A stretch of DNA of 64,000 nt from Cycas panzhihuaensis. Taxonomy: Eukaryota; Cycadophyta. Positions within the stretch are counted from its first letter, which is position 1. Each line of letters begins with the position of its first letter. The notes under the pieces were generated by a model. The model saw only the letters and a list, made by a program, of their open reading frames with translations. It did no database searches and was not told where the DNA came from. The position numbers and the translations under genes are program-made. The stretch is taken from positions 193,819,741 through 193,883,740 of the forward strand of contig CM041465.1 of NCBI GenBank assembly GCA_023213395.1, given 5' to 3'. This document shows, in pieces, positions 11,280 through 22,800 of this stretch.

Positions 11280-13303
11280 ATGCAACTATTCTCTCATCAT
11301 TTGCAAGGTCTCCCTCCTTCTTTGGAAGACTCACCTTATTTCCAACTCCCATTGTCTGATTCTAAATTAGCTATGGAAGGATTCTCCTCAGATTGGGCAT
11401 ACCATACCTATGTTTCTGAAACTCACCAACCTTCAACTTCTTTTTAGGGTCATACCCAAGAGGGTGAGGACTCCATCTTCTATCTAGGTGACTAAGAACA
11501 CCTACAGGTTCATCATCTTTGCACCCACGAAGTAGAAGCCTCTTCCCCCATGGGGTATCATCATCTTGGTGACAACACCCATGAGGATCGCCTTGTGGGG
11601 TCCACTTCATATGAGGATCCTTCAACCTCATACAAGTAGGTAGGAACCCCTCTTGTGGATGTGGTGGAAGAACTTAATTAATGATTTCAAGTGGCTAGCC
11701 TCTAATCATCACCCAAGTGGTTGGAAAGCATCTTGCGAAGCGTGGCACCCTCCTCCTCCACATTTGCACCCTTACACTCATCTCATTCAATTTTACTATA
11801 TGCACTAAGGCCATCCCTCATTGCTCCTTCCTCTTCTTATGGTTCACATACTTTATGGGCCTCCTCAGATATGCCTACTTCTTAACTTAGTTTGAGTATG
11901 CCTCCTCCTAGTTAGGCAACCACACCTTAACAAATCATGGTTCATCCACCTTTTGTTAGACCTAGGGAGCCTACTTGTTCCCCTACTTCTAGTTGCATGG
12001 GACAAATCCCCATACACCCCCAAGCTTAACCCAAGGATTCCTCCCTTTATGTGCCCTTGGAATACACCTCCCAACCATGGGGGTATGGTAAAAGGAATCC
12101 CCTTCTGGTCTATGGGGTGGAGCCCTTGCACCCATATGGTATTGCACCACCTATAGGTGGCTCATATGGGCAAGATCTAGTCTCACACTCATCCATTCCT
12201 TCTTCTCATATCACTTCTTATGCGATGCCTTCACAAGGAGGACAAGCCCCACCTTAAGGCCTCTCCAAAGTCCTCTTCTAATAAGGGGAATACCCTCAAG
12301 GAGGGATGGGTCATTCCTACCCATCTGCTCCTTTTCCAGTCCCCTCACATCCAAGATTAGTCCCCTCCCACCAAGTAGAAGGAAGTTCATATCCCCTTTT
12401 AGGCCAAGTTTCCGAAGGAGGATTTGGGCACACTTTTCCACTTCCTCCTCCATCCTTCATTGACTTGACAGTTCAACCAAGGGCCCATCCTTCCGTGGAC
12501 TATAGGTTAACTCCCTTGTCGATCAAGGCATTAAGGACTAACTTACCACTTCACCCTCCTGAGGTACCCAAGTTCGATGGAACCTCTTCTTAAGATCTAA
12601 TAGAACACATTTGAAGCTTTTCTATGGTGTGTATTGATTATTAGGCTTATGGTCATATTTTGATGAAACTCTTCTCATGATCCCTGTAAGGTGATGCCCT
12701 CAAGTGGTTCTATCGCCTTCCTACACATTCAATTCACTCATTCCAACAACTTGTAGATGAGTTTATTAACTACTTTGATGTTGCTCACCCCTTTAAAAGT
12801 AGAATGAAGGTCCTCTTATCCCTTAAATAAGGTCAGGAGGAAATGAATCATGATTTTGTTAGGAGTTTTCATGATCTCCTTCACTCCACAAAGGTAACCC
12901 TACCCGAGGAGTTAAAAAGGGATCTTTTTATAAATGCCCTTTGTCCCAAAGTATATGTTGAGGTCTTCAAGATGGGGGTAACAACATGTGACTCTGCCAT
13001 AGATAAATATTTGGATCTCGTGGCTATTAAGATCCAAGTAAGTCTCAAGAAACCTCTTAGGTTATTACAACGATATGAAACACCCCCTCTATCTTGCGAC
13101 ACTAAAACTCAACAACCTTCCAAGTCTTCAACCCATTCAACAGAGAAGATTTTGGATTCATTGACTTCTACCATACATTATTTTGAATATATAATGAAGG
13201 AGCTTAAATTCCAAGCCTCTCCTTCATCACTAATATCTCATAAACCTGTCGATCAAGCCTCCCAACTTACACCTCCCAATAATGGAAATACCTATGCTTC
13301 TTA
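11280..13303 (+). pseudogene. gag: Gag of Ty3/gypsy element gypsy-1
   Basis: This is the capsid/nucleocapsid precursor. From the ATG at 11280 the frame gives a long proline- and serine-rich N-terminal part of about 420 codons. The Ty3 gag core follows from about 12555: PEVPKFDGTSS, GDALKWFYRLPTHS, SFQQLVDEFINYF, then FVRSFHDLL and LFINALCPKVYVEVFKMG. This spacing is typical of the retrotransposon gag family. Many in-frame stops and at least one frameshift make it non-functional. It is preceded by LTR and primer site and followed by protease, in the normal order. The proline-rich front is longer than in most gypsy gags. Confidence 0.85.
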
Positions 13304-13830
13304 AGCAAGGAAGATAAACTCTTCCTTAGAGAAGAAATGGTACTCTATTCATGGTGAGTGCTTCTACGAGAACTCGTAATGTAGGGCACAACACTCTAAA
13401 TCAGCCCTACATCATCACTCCTCACCTAAATGAGCATCTAGGCCTAATCTAGACTAACCCCTTCACAGTGATCCCTTCCCCAAACATGAGGAATGAGATC
13501 AACATACCCAACAAATAGGAAATCCAAATAGGAGAAAGTCCTCTAACCCTCGCCCCACACAAGCTAAAAGGGTAAGGGGGTAAGGAACTCTTCCTCCTCT
13601 TCTAATTCTCATCGTCAAACCCCTTCTCCCTCTCGATCCAGAAATAAAGGGAAGAGAGTTATTTGGATGCTTGAGACCATACCTTTATACACTTTGACTC
13701 GGTCTTAAGTAGCTAAAGAAGCCATAGGTGCTTCTTCTTCCTCACATCTTAACCCTCCTTTAGAGAATCCTTCTTCCAAGTTTTCACCGCTTCCCAAGAT
13801 AATCCCCATTTATCCTAGTCATTATGATTT
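13304..13830 (+). pseudogene. Gag-protease spacer of gypsy-1
   Basis: The gag frame decays here into short open pieces rich in serine, proline and arginine. A segment near 13340 reads SIHGECFYENS then CRAQH, which has the cysteine/histidine spacing of a worn zinc knuckle. The match is weak. Confidence 0.4.
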
Positions 13831-14429
13831 TTGAAGGGTACTTCCCCAACCCACTGGGAAGGTGAAGCCCTTCTCCATCCTCTACAAGCTTCATACTATG
13901 GTTGTAGGGATGTCTATGATGGATGTTTTGAGGAGTTGTCTAGAGCAGCATGCTCTCCTCTTGGAGACTTTAGGGTTGGTCGATGCTTCTATTCATGCCC
14001 TGGGTGTTGCCCCAAGTCATGAACCTATTATCTCGTTTGACCTTAAAGATCTCCCTCCAACCAGTGAAAGGGAATGCTAATGGCACTACCCTTTCTCTAT
14101 ATCTATAGACACCCATTAGTGTACTCTTTAAAGAAATATTGTAGACAAAAGTTCTTCTATAAACACTATGTCCTTACAAATCATGCAAGAGCTAAGCATA
14201 ATGATTCTCGAGTTGGTCCTATGGCATTACCAAGGCTATGATGATAGTGAGAAAATGCCTTTAGGATCTATCTCTATTCCTCTTACCCTCAGGGACAAAA
14301 CCATCCTCACTAATATCATGGTCCTCGATGTTGACATGGACTACAATCTTTTATTGGGACATCCATAACTCTACCAAATGGGAGTCATGTGTTCATCTTG
14401 TTGGGGGCAACTCAAATTTGTCTATAAGG
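13831..14429 (+). pseudogene. Aspartic protease of gypsy-1
   Basis: This is the retropepsin that would cut the Gag-Pol precursor. The segment LKDLPPTSEREC leads to a worn active-site loop VDKSSSIN (family pattern D-T/S/N-G-S-S), followed by LQIMQELS, PLGSISIPLTL and DMDYNLLLGHP. The last motif is the conserved C-terminal ILG-R-P flap. The glycine of the catalytic loop is replaced and stops interrupt the frame, so activity is lost. Confidence 0.75.
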
Positions 14430-15280
14430 GATGAATGAAGGTTGTTTCCCAAGAGACTCCTCCTATCAAGCAATCACATCAATCTTGTCAAGCAGTTCAT
14501 GACCTGGCGAAGGGGAACAAGGGCCCATATACCCAGGCTTCTTCTTGCTCTATTAACATTCTTAGCTCATCTTGTTTGGAAGAAGGTCCTTCTATTTCTT
14601 CCTCCAACTTTATTTATTTCGCCCCTATTAGTGTTGAACAATGTTGAGTTCAATAGTAAGGATGAGGACCTCCCTCATCCCATATCCCTCTTGAACATGA
14701 GTAGAGGGCGTTCGCTTCATTTTAGGTCTCAACTTGAAGCTTCTTCTATTGAGGAGCCTAGTCCTTTTTCTGATTCATATGTCATTACTCTCATCTCTTA
14801 TGTGATTTCTCATCTCGCTTCATATTCTACCTCATCGCCCTCTTCGATCGACGAGGCAAGAGAACCTCTTATCACCTATCACAAGAGGTTTCCTTCTGAC
14901 TCTTCTAGAGAGTCTCTCAACTATATTGAGTATTGGGTCGATTGTTATGGCCTTGCAGCTCCTCCTACTCCTTGTTCTTCATCTTCTCTAAGCATAACTA
15001 TCCATAGGGTAGATTGCTTTGAGAATGACGAGGCGTTGTTAGAGCATCTAGTGGGCTCCATGCCCAACCTCCCTCCTGGTCACCATAAACTTGGTTATCA
15101 GAAGATTTTATCCCTTGGGTCACCCCTAGTTAATCTAAGTCCACCTAGTTCCTCTTACTCGCCCCTTCCTATTGACTAAGCCCCTCTTCACTTCGAGAAA
15201 GGGAAGGTTATATGCATGGGGGCAATAAGGGACATCATCCTTTCTCCTGGAAAGGTCATCAAGGTGGGAGCGGAGTGTTC
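14430..15280 (+). pseudogene. Protease-RT linker of gypsy-1
   Basis: A plus-strand frame is open from 14442 to 15179. From about 14643 its residues are rich in serine, leucine and acidic groups and have no known domain. It then passes to EFYDIFAWDYTNMNGID at about 15317, the usual sequence before RT in this family. Reading continuity points to a linker of the polyprotein rather than a separate gene. Stops occur at 15178 and later. Confidence 0.6.
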
Positions 15281-15812
15281 CCTTAGAGAAATGAAGGAAT
15301 ACACCCTTCTTTTTTAGGAGTTCTATGATATCTTCGCATGGGATTATACTAACATGAATGGAATAGACTCATCTTTATCACCCATAACTTTACTACTATT
15401 CTAGGCACTCGCCCCATGCGGCAAAAGTAATGGCCCCTCCATCTTAAACTATCTACCCCTATGAATATGGAAGTGGAGAAACTCTTAGATGCAGGGTTGA
15501 TCACCTTTATCGATTACCCTAAGTGGGTCTCAAATATCGTTTCCATTGCTAAAAAAAATGGAATGATCTAGATATATGTTGATTTCCATAATATCAATAA
15601 TGCATGTCCCAAAGACAACTTCCTTCTACCTTTTATTAATCAAATTATTGATCGAACCACTGGATTTAAAGTTATGTCCTTGATGGATAACTTTTCTAGG
15701 TATAATCAGATCCAGATTTCTCCCAAAGACCATCACAAAATGACCTTCACCACTCTTAAGGGTAAGTTCACTTACAAAGTGATGCCCTTTAGACTTAAAA
15801 ACATAGGTGTCA
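15281..15812 (+). pseudogene. Reverse transcriptase of gypsy-1, 5' part
   Basis: RT copies the element RNA into DNA. Visible motifs are TILGTRPMRQK, VEKLLDAGLITFI, VSIAKKNG, DNFLLPFINQIID, then VMSLMDNFSRYNQIQIS with the first catalytic aspartate, and FTYKVMPFRLKNIGV. The frame stops at 15812, where a second gypsy element has inserted. It resumes at 21834 with TY-RVM. Removing 15813-21828 and one copy of the 5-bp duplication restores the reading frame across the junction, which proves that the two halves were one gene. The sequence is very close in motif content to gypsy-2 at 63220-63987. Confidence 0.9.
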
Positions 15813-17102
15813 TGATTTGAATTTGAATGGGAAAGTTAAAACTTAAATGAATTGAAACAAATCCAAAATAATTTACAATAATATTACATAATATTGAAGA
15901 TATTATGAATTTTCTTACAAAACTCTTTTCTTTGTGCTCTATAGAGCATGCAAAGGACTATTACAACAATTTAGGAGAGAGAAACTAAGTGCTGGGTGCT
16001 CCTTGAGCTGCTACACGTTCTTTGGAACCTTCATCTTTGAAGTTTGCAAAGAGTTTTTGGTTGCTGATAACCAAAAACCTCTTTTCTTGGTGAAGAAATC
16101 TTGCTAGTGTCTCTTTCTTGGACTACTACTGTTGCTATCTTTCTCCCTCAGCTGCAACTTCAATCTTTTGGGCTCCTTCACGATCCCCACAATAGATTTA
16201 TTTTGTTGCACTTCCGTCTTCTTCTCTCTACACAGAATTTCAGTGTTGGAGTTGCTTTCTCTTTCTGGAAAGCGATTTTAGATAACTCTCCTTGAATCTT
16301 GCTCCACTACTGTATATGGTTGCGGTGTCCTCCTTTTCCTGTTGGATTTCTCTATTTTTCTAGCCAAGATCTTGCCATTTAAAACCTTATAATACATTTT
16401 ACTTTGCATAGGTTTTTTATTTTTCTTTTTTCTAATGGATTCCAAAACGATTTAAGAAATCTTATTGAAATCCTTTTAATTCGGTGATTTTTCTCTTTAA
16501 ACGTGTAGAGGACACGTGTGAGAAGTTCCTCCTTGGATTTCATATGAAATAGACTTAATTTGAGCCACTGAAATTGTTACCGTTTTTATTACTTTTCTAT
16601 TTTTCTCGCCTCATGTAGCAGTTGCCGCACCTGCAGTAGCACCTAAGTAGCAGTGACAATAGTTGCCGCAACTGCAGTAGCACCTGAGTAGTAGTGACAA
16701 CAGTTGCCATACCTGCAGTAGCACTTGAGTAGCGATGTGATTCTTTGCACTGCAGAGCACTTTGAGTAGCGATGTGATGGTTGCCACACTTGTAGTAGCA
16801 CTTGAGCGTGATGTGATTGTTGTCACACTGCGCAGAGCACTGAGTAGCAAGTGATTGCCACACCTCTGATGCACTGAGTAGCAGTGACAACACTTGGGTA
16901 GTAGTGACAACACCTTGGTAGCACCTAGTTGCACTTGTAGAAATACATGTTTTTACATTTTTTAAGCATTTTAAAGGTATTTTTTTACTAAATGAAGACC
17001 ATTAAGCCTCTTTAAGGCATTTTTCTACTAAATAAAGACCATAAACATGAAAAACAAAGTATTTTAAGAGTATTATAAACTTAAAGATCTAAAAACAGAC
17101 CA
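15813..17102 (-). repeat. 3' LTR of nested gypsy element
   Basis: 1290 bp, from tgatttgaat to cagacca on the plus strand. It aligns along its whole length with 20647-21828. The extra length lies mostly in the minisatellite. The start and end are fixed by the target duplication. Confidence 0.9.
16620..16930 (-). repeat. 41-bp minisatellite in the left LTR
   Basis: The unit contains gttgccgcacctgcagtagc and gagtagcagtgacaa. The first three units start at 16621, 16662 and 16703, a period of 41 bp. Later units are shortened and rearranged. Long minus-strand frames across it are only the repeat read through. Confidence 0.85.
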
Positions 17103-17119
17103 GAACTCCCCTTTTTAGG
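17103..17119 (-). other. Polypurine tract of nested gypsy element
   Basis: On the minus strand it reads CCTAAAAAGGGGAGTTC and abuts the 3' LTR start. Confidence 0.7.
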
Positions 17120-17479
17120 AGTTCATGGCCTCATGAACTTTATAGTTGAAGATGAGGGAATTTGATTTTCCTTATCTCCTTATTGTACCATTTTGCTTTG
17201 CTAGGTACTTGTCCTTTTTGTGTAATTCTGAAGGACTTGATTATGCCCCTTCGAGTCTTGGTCTGCTTCCTTTTAAGAATGCAAAGCTTGTCTTACTTGA
17301 AAAAGAAGTCCATCTTTCAACTGGAAATCAACTACTTTTCCTTGTTGTAGTTGCTCAAAGATAGGCTTGAATGCCTCATCTTTCAAATACAAATCAACAT
17401 ATTCATCGTGGTAGAAAGGTTGAAATTGCATAGCTACCAACAAACTAGAAATACCTTGCTATTGAGGAGGTCTGGACAA
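17120..17479 (-). pseudogene. RNase H-integrase junction stub
   Basis: The minus strand reads LVAMQFQPFYHDEYVDLYLK, then a stretch like LKDGLLFKQDKLCILKG. This is the leader that precedes the H2C2 zinc finger of Ty3/gypsy integrase. It fades near 17260 and the zinc finger and D,D(35)E core are absent. The polypurine tract follows within about 150 bp. The deletion therefore starts at the very beginning of integrase. Confidence 0.7.
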
Positions 17480-18079
17480 CAAATCTGCAATCTTATTCGT
17501 CATTCCTTTCTTGTATTTAACCACGATGTGAAACTGCTGTAAATAGGACATCTACTTCATGTGCCTAGCCTACTGCAATTTGGACTAAGTCTGCAAGAAT
17601 TGCAAAAGCTTATGGTTAGTGTGGATGACCACTTCTTTTCCTAACAAATATGGTCTCCAATGCTTCACTGCTTAGTGTAATGCATAGAGCTCCTTATCGT
17701 AAGTTGGGTAGTTTATGGCAGCTCCATTAAATATCTCTGAATAGTATGTTATCAGTTTTCCTTCTTGCTTCAATACTGCTTCCATGGCATAGCCTAAAGC
17801 ATCAGTCTCCAATTCAAATGGCTTCTACAGCGAGGGTAAAACTAACACTGGTGCTTCATAAATTTTCTACTTCAAAAGCCTGAAAGCATTTTCTTGTTCA
17901 TTCTCCCAATGAAACTTTGCATGTCCTCCCATCAATGCATGAAGAGGTGCTACAATTTGAGAGAATCTGAAAATAAATTTTCTTAAATATTGACATACAC
18001 CAATGAAACTTCTTACCTCTGTGGCTGTCTTGGGTGTGGACCAATTAAGAATGACTTTAATTTTTGCTAGGTCAATCTT
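17480..18079 (-). pseudogene. RNase H of nested gypsy element
   Basis: RNase H removes the RNA strand during reverse transcription. Reading on the minus strand: WSTPKTATEVRSFIGVCQYL (connection), FHWENEQENAF, PFELETDALGYAM with the first catalytic aspartate, YSEIFNGAAINYPTYDKEL, HWRPYLLGKEVVIHTNHK and TNKIADLLSRPP. Six or more stops break the frame. Confidence 0.85.
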
Positions 18080-18720
18080 CAATTCTCCTCCTCCATCCAT
18101 GAAACCTAAGAAGATAAGAGATTACTTTCTAAACTCACACTTCTTCAGATTTAGTTTCAACTGCTACTCTTGGAGAACTTTGAGCACTTGCTTGATATGT
18201 TAGAGGTGCTCCTCCCAAGTATGGTTAAAATTCAGAATATCATCTAGATAAACAATTACAAAGTCATCAATGAAGGGTCTTAATACCTCATTCATCAACC
18301 TCATGAAGGTGGCAGGTGCATTGCACAAACCAAACAGCATCGCCAACCATTCAAACAATCCTTGCTTCGATTTGAAGGCTGTCTTCCAAGTATCCTCCTC
18401 TTGGATTCAAACCTGATGGTAGCCTGATTTCAGGTCCATTTTGTTGAAATATCTTGCCGACTATAGCTGGTCCAACAAGTCATCTATCTGTGGTAAGGGA
18501 TATCTATTCTTTATGGTGATCTTGTTCAAAGCTCGGTAGTCAATGCACATTCTCCATCCTCCATCTTTCTTTGGCACCAAAACAATAGACGATCCACATG
18601 GGGAACAACTTGGCTTGATTACTCCTTGTTCCAAGAGTTCTTGAATCTGCCTCTTAATTTCTTCATTCTCCAAAACTAAGTTTCAGTAGAGACTAAGATT
18701 CGACAAAGGTGAATCAGCAA
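18080..18720 (-). pseudogene. Reverse transcriptase of nested gypsy element
   Basis: The minus strand carries the full set of RT blocks: [83 protein letters not shown] and VYLDDIL with both catalytic aspartates. The blocks and spacing are those of Ty3/gypsy RT, chromovirus-like. Several stops (for example after LLDQL) and a frameshift near 18400 make it inactive. Confidence 0.9.
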
Positions 18721-18759
18721 CTAGCTGGATTTCATGTTCAATTACCCTTTTAGGGGGCA

Positions 18760-19500
18760 ACCCTTTTGGCTCTTAGAATACATCATTATACATATTCCTT
18801 AGGCCTTCAATTTACTGCACTTGCTTCCTATCCAGTGCCTGTATTGAGGACTCTGCTTGCTCGTTTTCTTCCACCTTTGGCTTTATCATTAGCAGCACAA
18901 ACTTTCGACAAGCATTAATTAATCTTTTCGCTTGTTGGGAAGATATAAGAGAAATCTTCTTTTATAGCTTTGATGCATTGATCAGATATGATCTCCCATC
19001 CTTGATGAGTCAAATCTTTCTCAGCCTCCTGTGATGAACTCCATCTCTATCATAGAGATATAGGCTGCCAAACACAACTTGACAAACATCTAAAGGGACT
19101 ACTTCACATTCAGCTTCATCAATGAACTTTTCAGATATTGCAAATTTAAACTTACATTGGTGAGTAACCTGCAACTCTAAATCTTTTTGCAACCATCCAA
19201 GAGGATATGGTTTTGGATGTGCATGCATTTTTTATCCCAGTTTCCTTACCAATGCTTCTAAGATTAAATTCTTTTGGCTTCCTCCATCAAGGATGGCATC
19301 AACCATACTTTGCTTCACTTGGATTCTTACCATGAAGAGCTCCTCTCTAATCTCTGTATCAACTTAATGATGGTTACTTTTAGGCTCTACGTTAGCCATG
19401 AGCATTAACTTTTCATTGGCTTCTTCAATACCGTAAACATCTTCATTACCTACAGAGTTAAGTAAAGTTTTACCTTCAGTTTTAACTTTACCTTTCCCCT
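18760..19500 (-). pseudogene. Aspartic protease of nested gypsy element
   Basis: The active-site loop reads ILDGGSQKNLI near 19281-19300 on the minus strand. The expected D-S-G has become D-G-G. Downstream are HPKPYPLGWLQKD, CKFKFAIS, EVVPLDVCQVVFGSLYLYDR and the linker to RT. Lying between gag and RT, it is in the standard order. Confidence 0.75.
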
Positions 19501-19504
19501 TGTT

Positions 19505-20542
19505 CTTAGGTCATTTCTCTGGGTGTAGGAACTGACAATCTTCTATGCTGTGACCCGCTCGTTTGCAATGAGTATAAGTGACTTTGATTTGGGTAGTATT
19601 AGCTTGTTTCATCTTGCCAAAACCCCTAATGGATTGTTGTCCAACTTTACCTGGAAACCTCATTCCTTGGGCAAGTTTGTTGCTAGCTTCTTGAGGTGCA
19701 AACCTTTTCCTCTCAGCATAAGCCTTCTTGTTCCTCTTTTCTATGGCAATCGCCTTCTTGCTAGCTTCATCGAGCGATTTAACTTTAAATAGTTGAAGTT
19801 CTTGCTGAATATGCTGGTGCAATCCTCCAATATACTTCAGCATGATATCTTTACCCAGTAAAGAGATGCCCAACACAACAGCTTGCTTTTGAAATTCTAT
19901 TCTGTAGTCTTGGACATTTTGGCCTCTTTCGTATCGGTAATATTGCCATTTAATCCTCTATTGCTCTTCATATCCAATAGGATATAATTGCTTCTTTATG
20001 AGGATTTTAAATTGTTGCCAAGTAATTTCATTCATATTATGGGATTTAAGGTATGCATTCCACCAAACTAATGCATGCTTCGATAATTTTAACCTAGCAA
20101 AAGTAATTTTTTGCAGGTTTTTATACCTATAAATGGAAAAGTATGTTTCCAGTTAGTCCAACCAACCATCTAATTTTTCGGCATCCAAAGTTCCATCATA
20201 GATGGGCAATTCAAGTTTTTCCTCTACCTTGAATGGATGTATGAATACTGCCAGATTTTCATTTTCTTATTGGTCTTCTACTAGCTGTTCATTCATGTCT
20301 TCTTTCATTGGTTCATCTTCTTCCTTCTTTACGCCTTTGGCTGTTGAAGAAGAGGTTGCAACTTGTTGAGAGACTAGTTGCCCCATAGGTTGGGTTAGTC
20401 TGTTGAGGTTTTACTCCATCTTTACGAACCTTTCCTCCATCTTTTGCTCTGGATCAACCATCTTCCTTTGCTATCTATGTTCTTTCTCAAGAGGTTTGGT
20501 TAAAGGTTCACCCATTAACAAATACTTATATCTAGATTTCAT
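19505..20542 (-). pseudogene. gag: Gag of nested gypsy element
   Basis: From the ATG at 20542 the minus frame reads through a charged N-terminus to the gag core: LPIYDGTLDAEKLDGWLD, LETYFSIYRY, ITFARLKLSKHALVWWNAYL, then YRIEFQKQAVVLGISL and KYIGGLHQHIQQELQLF. The nucleocapsid part has a zinc knuckle THCKRAGHSIEDC in which the first cysteine is replaced by tyrosine. A few stops interrupt it, the longest open part being 19511-19876. Confidence 0.85.
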
Positions 20543-20628
20543 AAAAACTTTCACAATGAAAGCAAGAGGATTTTTTTCTTTCTTTTTCTTTAAGAATCCC
20601 TAAGTTCCCAAGGGTTTCAAGAAAACTA

Positions 20629-20640
20629 ACTTTGATACCA
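20629..20640 (-). other. Primer binding site of nested gypsy element
   Basis: On the minus strand it reads TGGTATCAAAGT, a tRNA-Met-type site, six bases from the 5' LTR. Confidence 0.8.
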
Positions 20641-20646
20641 AAATAT

Positions 20647-21828
20647 TGATCTAAATTTGAATGAGAAAGTTAAGACTTAAACCAATTAAAATAGATCCAT
20701 AATAATTTACAATAATATTATATAATATTGAAGATATTATGAATTTTCTTACAAAACTCTTTTCTTTGTGCTCTATGGAGCATGCAAAGGACTACTACAA
20801 CAATTTGGGAGAGAGAAACTAAGTGCTGGGCACTCCTTGAGCTACTACACGTTCTTTAGAACCTCCGTCTTTGAAGTTTGTAAAGAGTTTTTGGTTGCTG
20901 ATAACCAAAAACCTCTTTTCTTGGTGAAGAAATCTTGCTGCCATCTCTTTCTTAGACTACTGTTGTTGCTATCTTCCTCCCTCAGCTGCAACTTCAATCG
21001 TTTGGGCTCCTTCACTATCCCCACAATAGATTTATTTTGTTACACTTTCGTCTTCTTCTCTCTATGTAGAATTTCAGTGTTGGAGTCATTTTCTCTTTCC
21101 AGAAAGTGATTTTAGATAACTCTCCTTGAATCTTGCTCTACTACTGTGTATGGCTATGACGTCCTCCTTTTCCTCTCAGATTTCTCTATTTTTTCGGCTA
21201 AGATCTTGCCATTTAAAACCCTATAATGCGTTTTACTTTGTACATGTTTTCTATTTTTCTATTTTCTAATGGATTCCAAAACAGTTTAAGAAATCTTGAT
21301 GAAATCCTTTTAATTCAGTGATTTTTCTCTTTAAATGTGTAGAGGATATGTATGAGAAGTTCCTCCTCAAATTTCGTGTGAAACAGACTTAATTTGAGCT
21401 TCCAAAATCATTATCATTTTTATTACTTTTCTATTTTTCCTGCCTCAGGTAGCAGTTGCCGTACCTATAGTAGCACCTGAGTAGCAGTGATAGTAGTTGC
21501 CACACCTGCAGTAGCACTTGAGTAGTAGTGACAGCAGTTTCCACACTTGTAGTAGCACCTGAGTAGTAGTGATAGTAGTTGCCGCACCTATAGTAGCACC
21601 TGAGTAGGAGTGACGACACCTGGGTAGCAGTGACAACACCTTGGTAGCACCTAGTTGCACTTGTAAAAATACATTTTTTTACATTTTTAAAGCCTTTTTA
21701 AGGCATTTTTCTACTAAATGAAGACCATTAAGCCTCTTTACGGTATTTTTCTACTAAATGAAGACCATAAACATGAAAAACAAAGTATTTTAAGAGTATT
21801 ATAAACTTAAAGATCAGAAAATGAATCA
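20647..21828 (-). repeat. 5' LTR of nested gypsy element
   Basis: 1182 bp, aligned with 15813-17102 throughout. It ends gaatca, next to the target duplication tgcca. Confidence 0.9.
21450..21660 (-). repeat. 41-bp minisatellite in the right LTR
   Basis: The same unit as in the left LTR, with starts at 21455, 21496 and 21537. There are fewer units than in the left copy. Confidence 0.85.
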
Positions 21829-21833
21829 TGCCA

Positions 21834-22120
21834 CTTACTAAAGGGTGATGTAGTTCATCTTTCATGACCTCATAAACAAAACCCTCAAGGTCTTCATGGA
21901 TGACATGATGGGTCTTTCATGTAAAAGGGCCCAGCATCTTGATAATTTACATGCCATCCTTACTAGGTGTTGTAAATATCATGTTAGCTTGAATTCTCTT
22001 AAATGTATGTTTGTCGAAATAACTGACAAACTTTTGGGTTTCTATGTTTCAAAACAAGGAATCCAAATTGACCCCAATAAAGTCAAGGCCATCCTTGACA
22101 TGACTCCTCCCAAGACTTAA
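21834..22120 (+). pseudogene. Reverse transcriptase of gypsy-1, 3' part
   Basis: Continuation of the RT broken at 15812. It reads FHDLINKTLKVFMDDMMG, which holds the paired catalytic aspartates (F-M-D-D), then RCCKYHVSLNSLKCMF, KLLGFYVSKQGIQIDPNKVK and DMTPPKT. One stop (TAA in place of the glutamine codon of TYQR) is present near the junction. Confidence 0.9.
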
Positions 22121-22800
22121 TGACAAATCAATTCATTTTTAAGTAGGTTGGATTTCCTCAGGTGTTTCTTAGCAAACTTCACCATAAATGCTAAACCCCT
22201 CATTAACTTATTAAAGAACGGGGCCCTTTTTGTTTGGTCTCCAAAGGCCTAGGAAGCTTTCCAAGAACTCAAAAGATCCTTGGCTTCTGCTATGATCTCG
22301 ATGCCTCCCCTCTTTGATTGACCTTTTATCCTTTACAACTCAACTACTGATGAATCCTTAGGGGTCATTCTTTCCCAAGAGGATGATTCGAGAACTAACA
22401 GGGCTATATACTTTATCAGTCACACCCTAGTAGTTGATGAGCTCAATTATTCCCTTGCTAAGAAGGAATGCCTCACCTTAGTGCATACCACTAAGAAATC
22501 CAGGTATTACTTGCTTGGTAACACCACTCAAGTGATCATCCAATATGATCCCTTGAGATATCTCCTAACTTAATCCAACTTTACTCATAGGACTAGTAGG
22601 TTGGTCATCCTCCTTTAAGAATACGATCTCCAAATTGTTAATAAGAAGTCAAAGAAGGAGATGGTGATCACTAAGCAGCTAGCTAATACCCCCATCCCTA
22701 ATTCTTTAAACACTCTTGTTGATGATTCCTTGTCAGACGAGTCTATCCTTTCCATTCAAGACTCGTCCCACCATTCATTAGCTAATAATGAATTGTATGG
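22121..22800 (+). pseudogene. RNase H of gypsy-1
   Basis: After the RT thumb the frame gives FLSRLDFLRCFLANF, NGALFVWSPKA and LYNSTTDESLGVILSQED (first catalytic aspartate replaced by serine or threonine), then AIYFISHTLVVDELNYSLAK and EYDLQIVNKKSKKEMVI. Stops are frequent. The segment passes straight to integrase with no second RNase H domain between them. Confidence 0.8.

Larger units (their letters stand above)
15813..21828 (-). mobile_element. Integrase-deleted Ty3/gypsy element nested in gypsy-1
   Basis: A 6.0-kb minus-strand element with LTRs that start TG and end CA, a tRNA-Met-type primer site, a polypurine tract, gag, protease, RT and RNase H. Flanks tgtca (15808-15812) and tgcca (21829-21833) are the target duplication with one change. 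After RNase H only the first residues of the integrase leader remain before the purine tract and 3' LTR, so the integrase body has been deleted. Motifs agree with chromovirus-like Ty3/gypsy elements. The insertion is younger than gypsy-1, whose RT it splits. Confidence 0.9.

Noticed and set aside
12211-12453. Minus-strand ORFs across the gypsy-1 gag region (also 11371-11631 and 11865-12131)
   Set aside because: Shadows of the plus-strand proline-rich gag, which has the conserved motifs.
16597-16934. Two overlapping minus-strand ORFs of about 100 codons rich in C, S, T and Y
   Set aside because: They are read-through of the 41-bp minisatellite in the LTR. A shorter pair occurs in the other LTR at 21431-21660.
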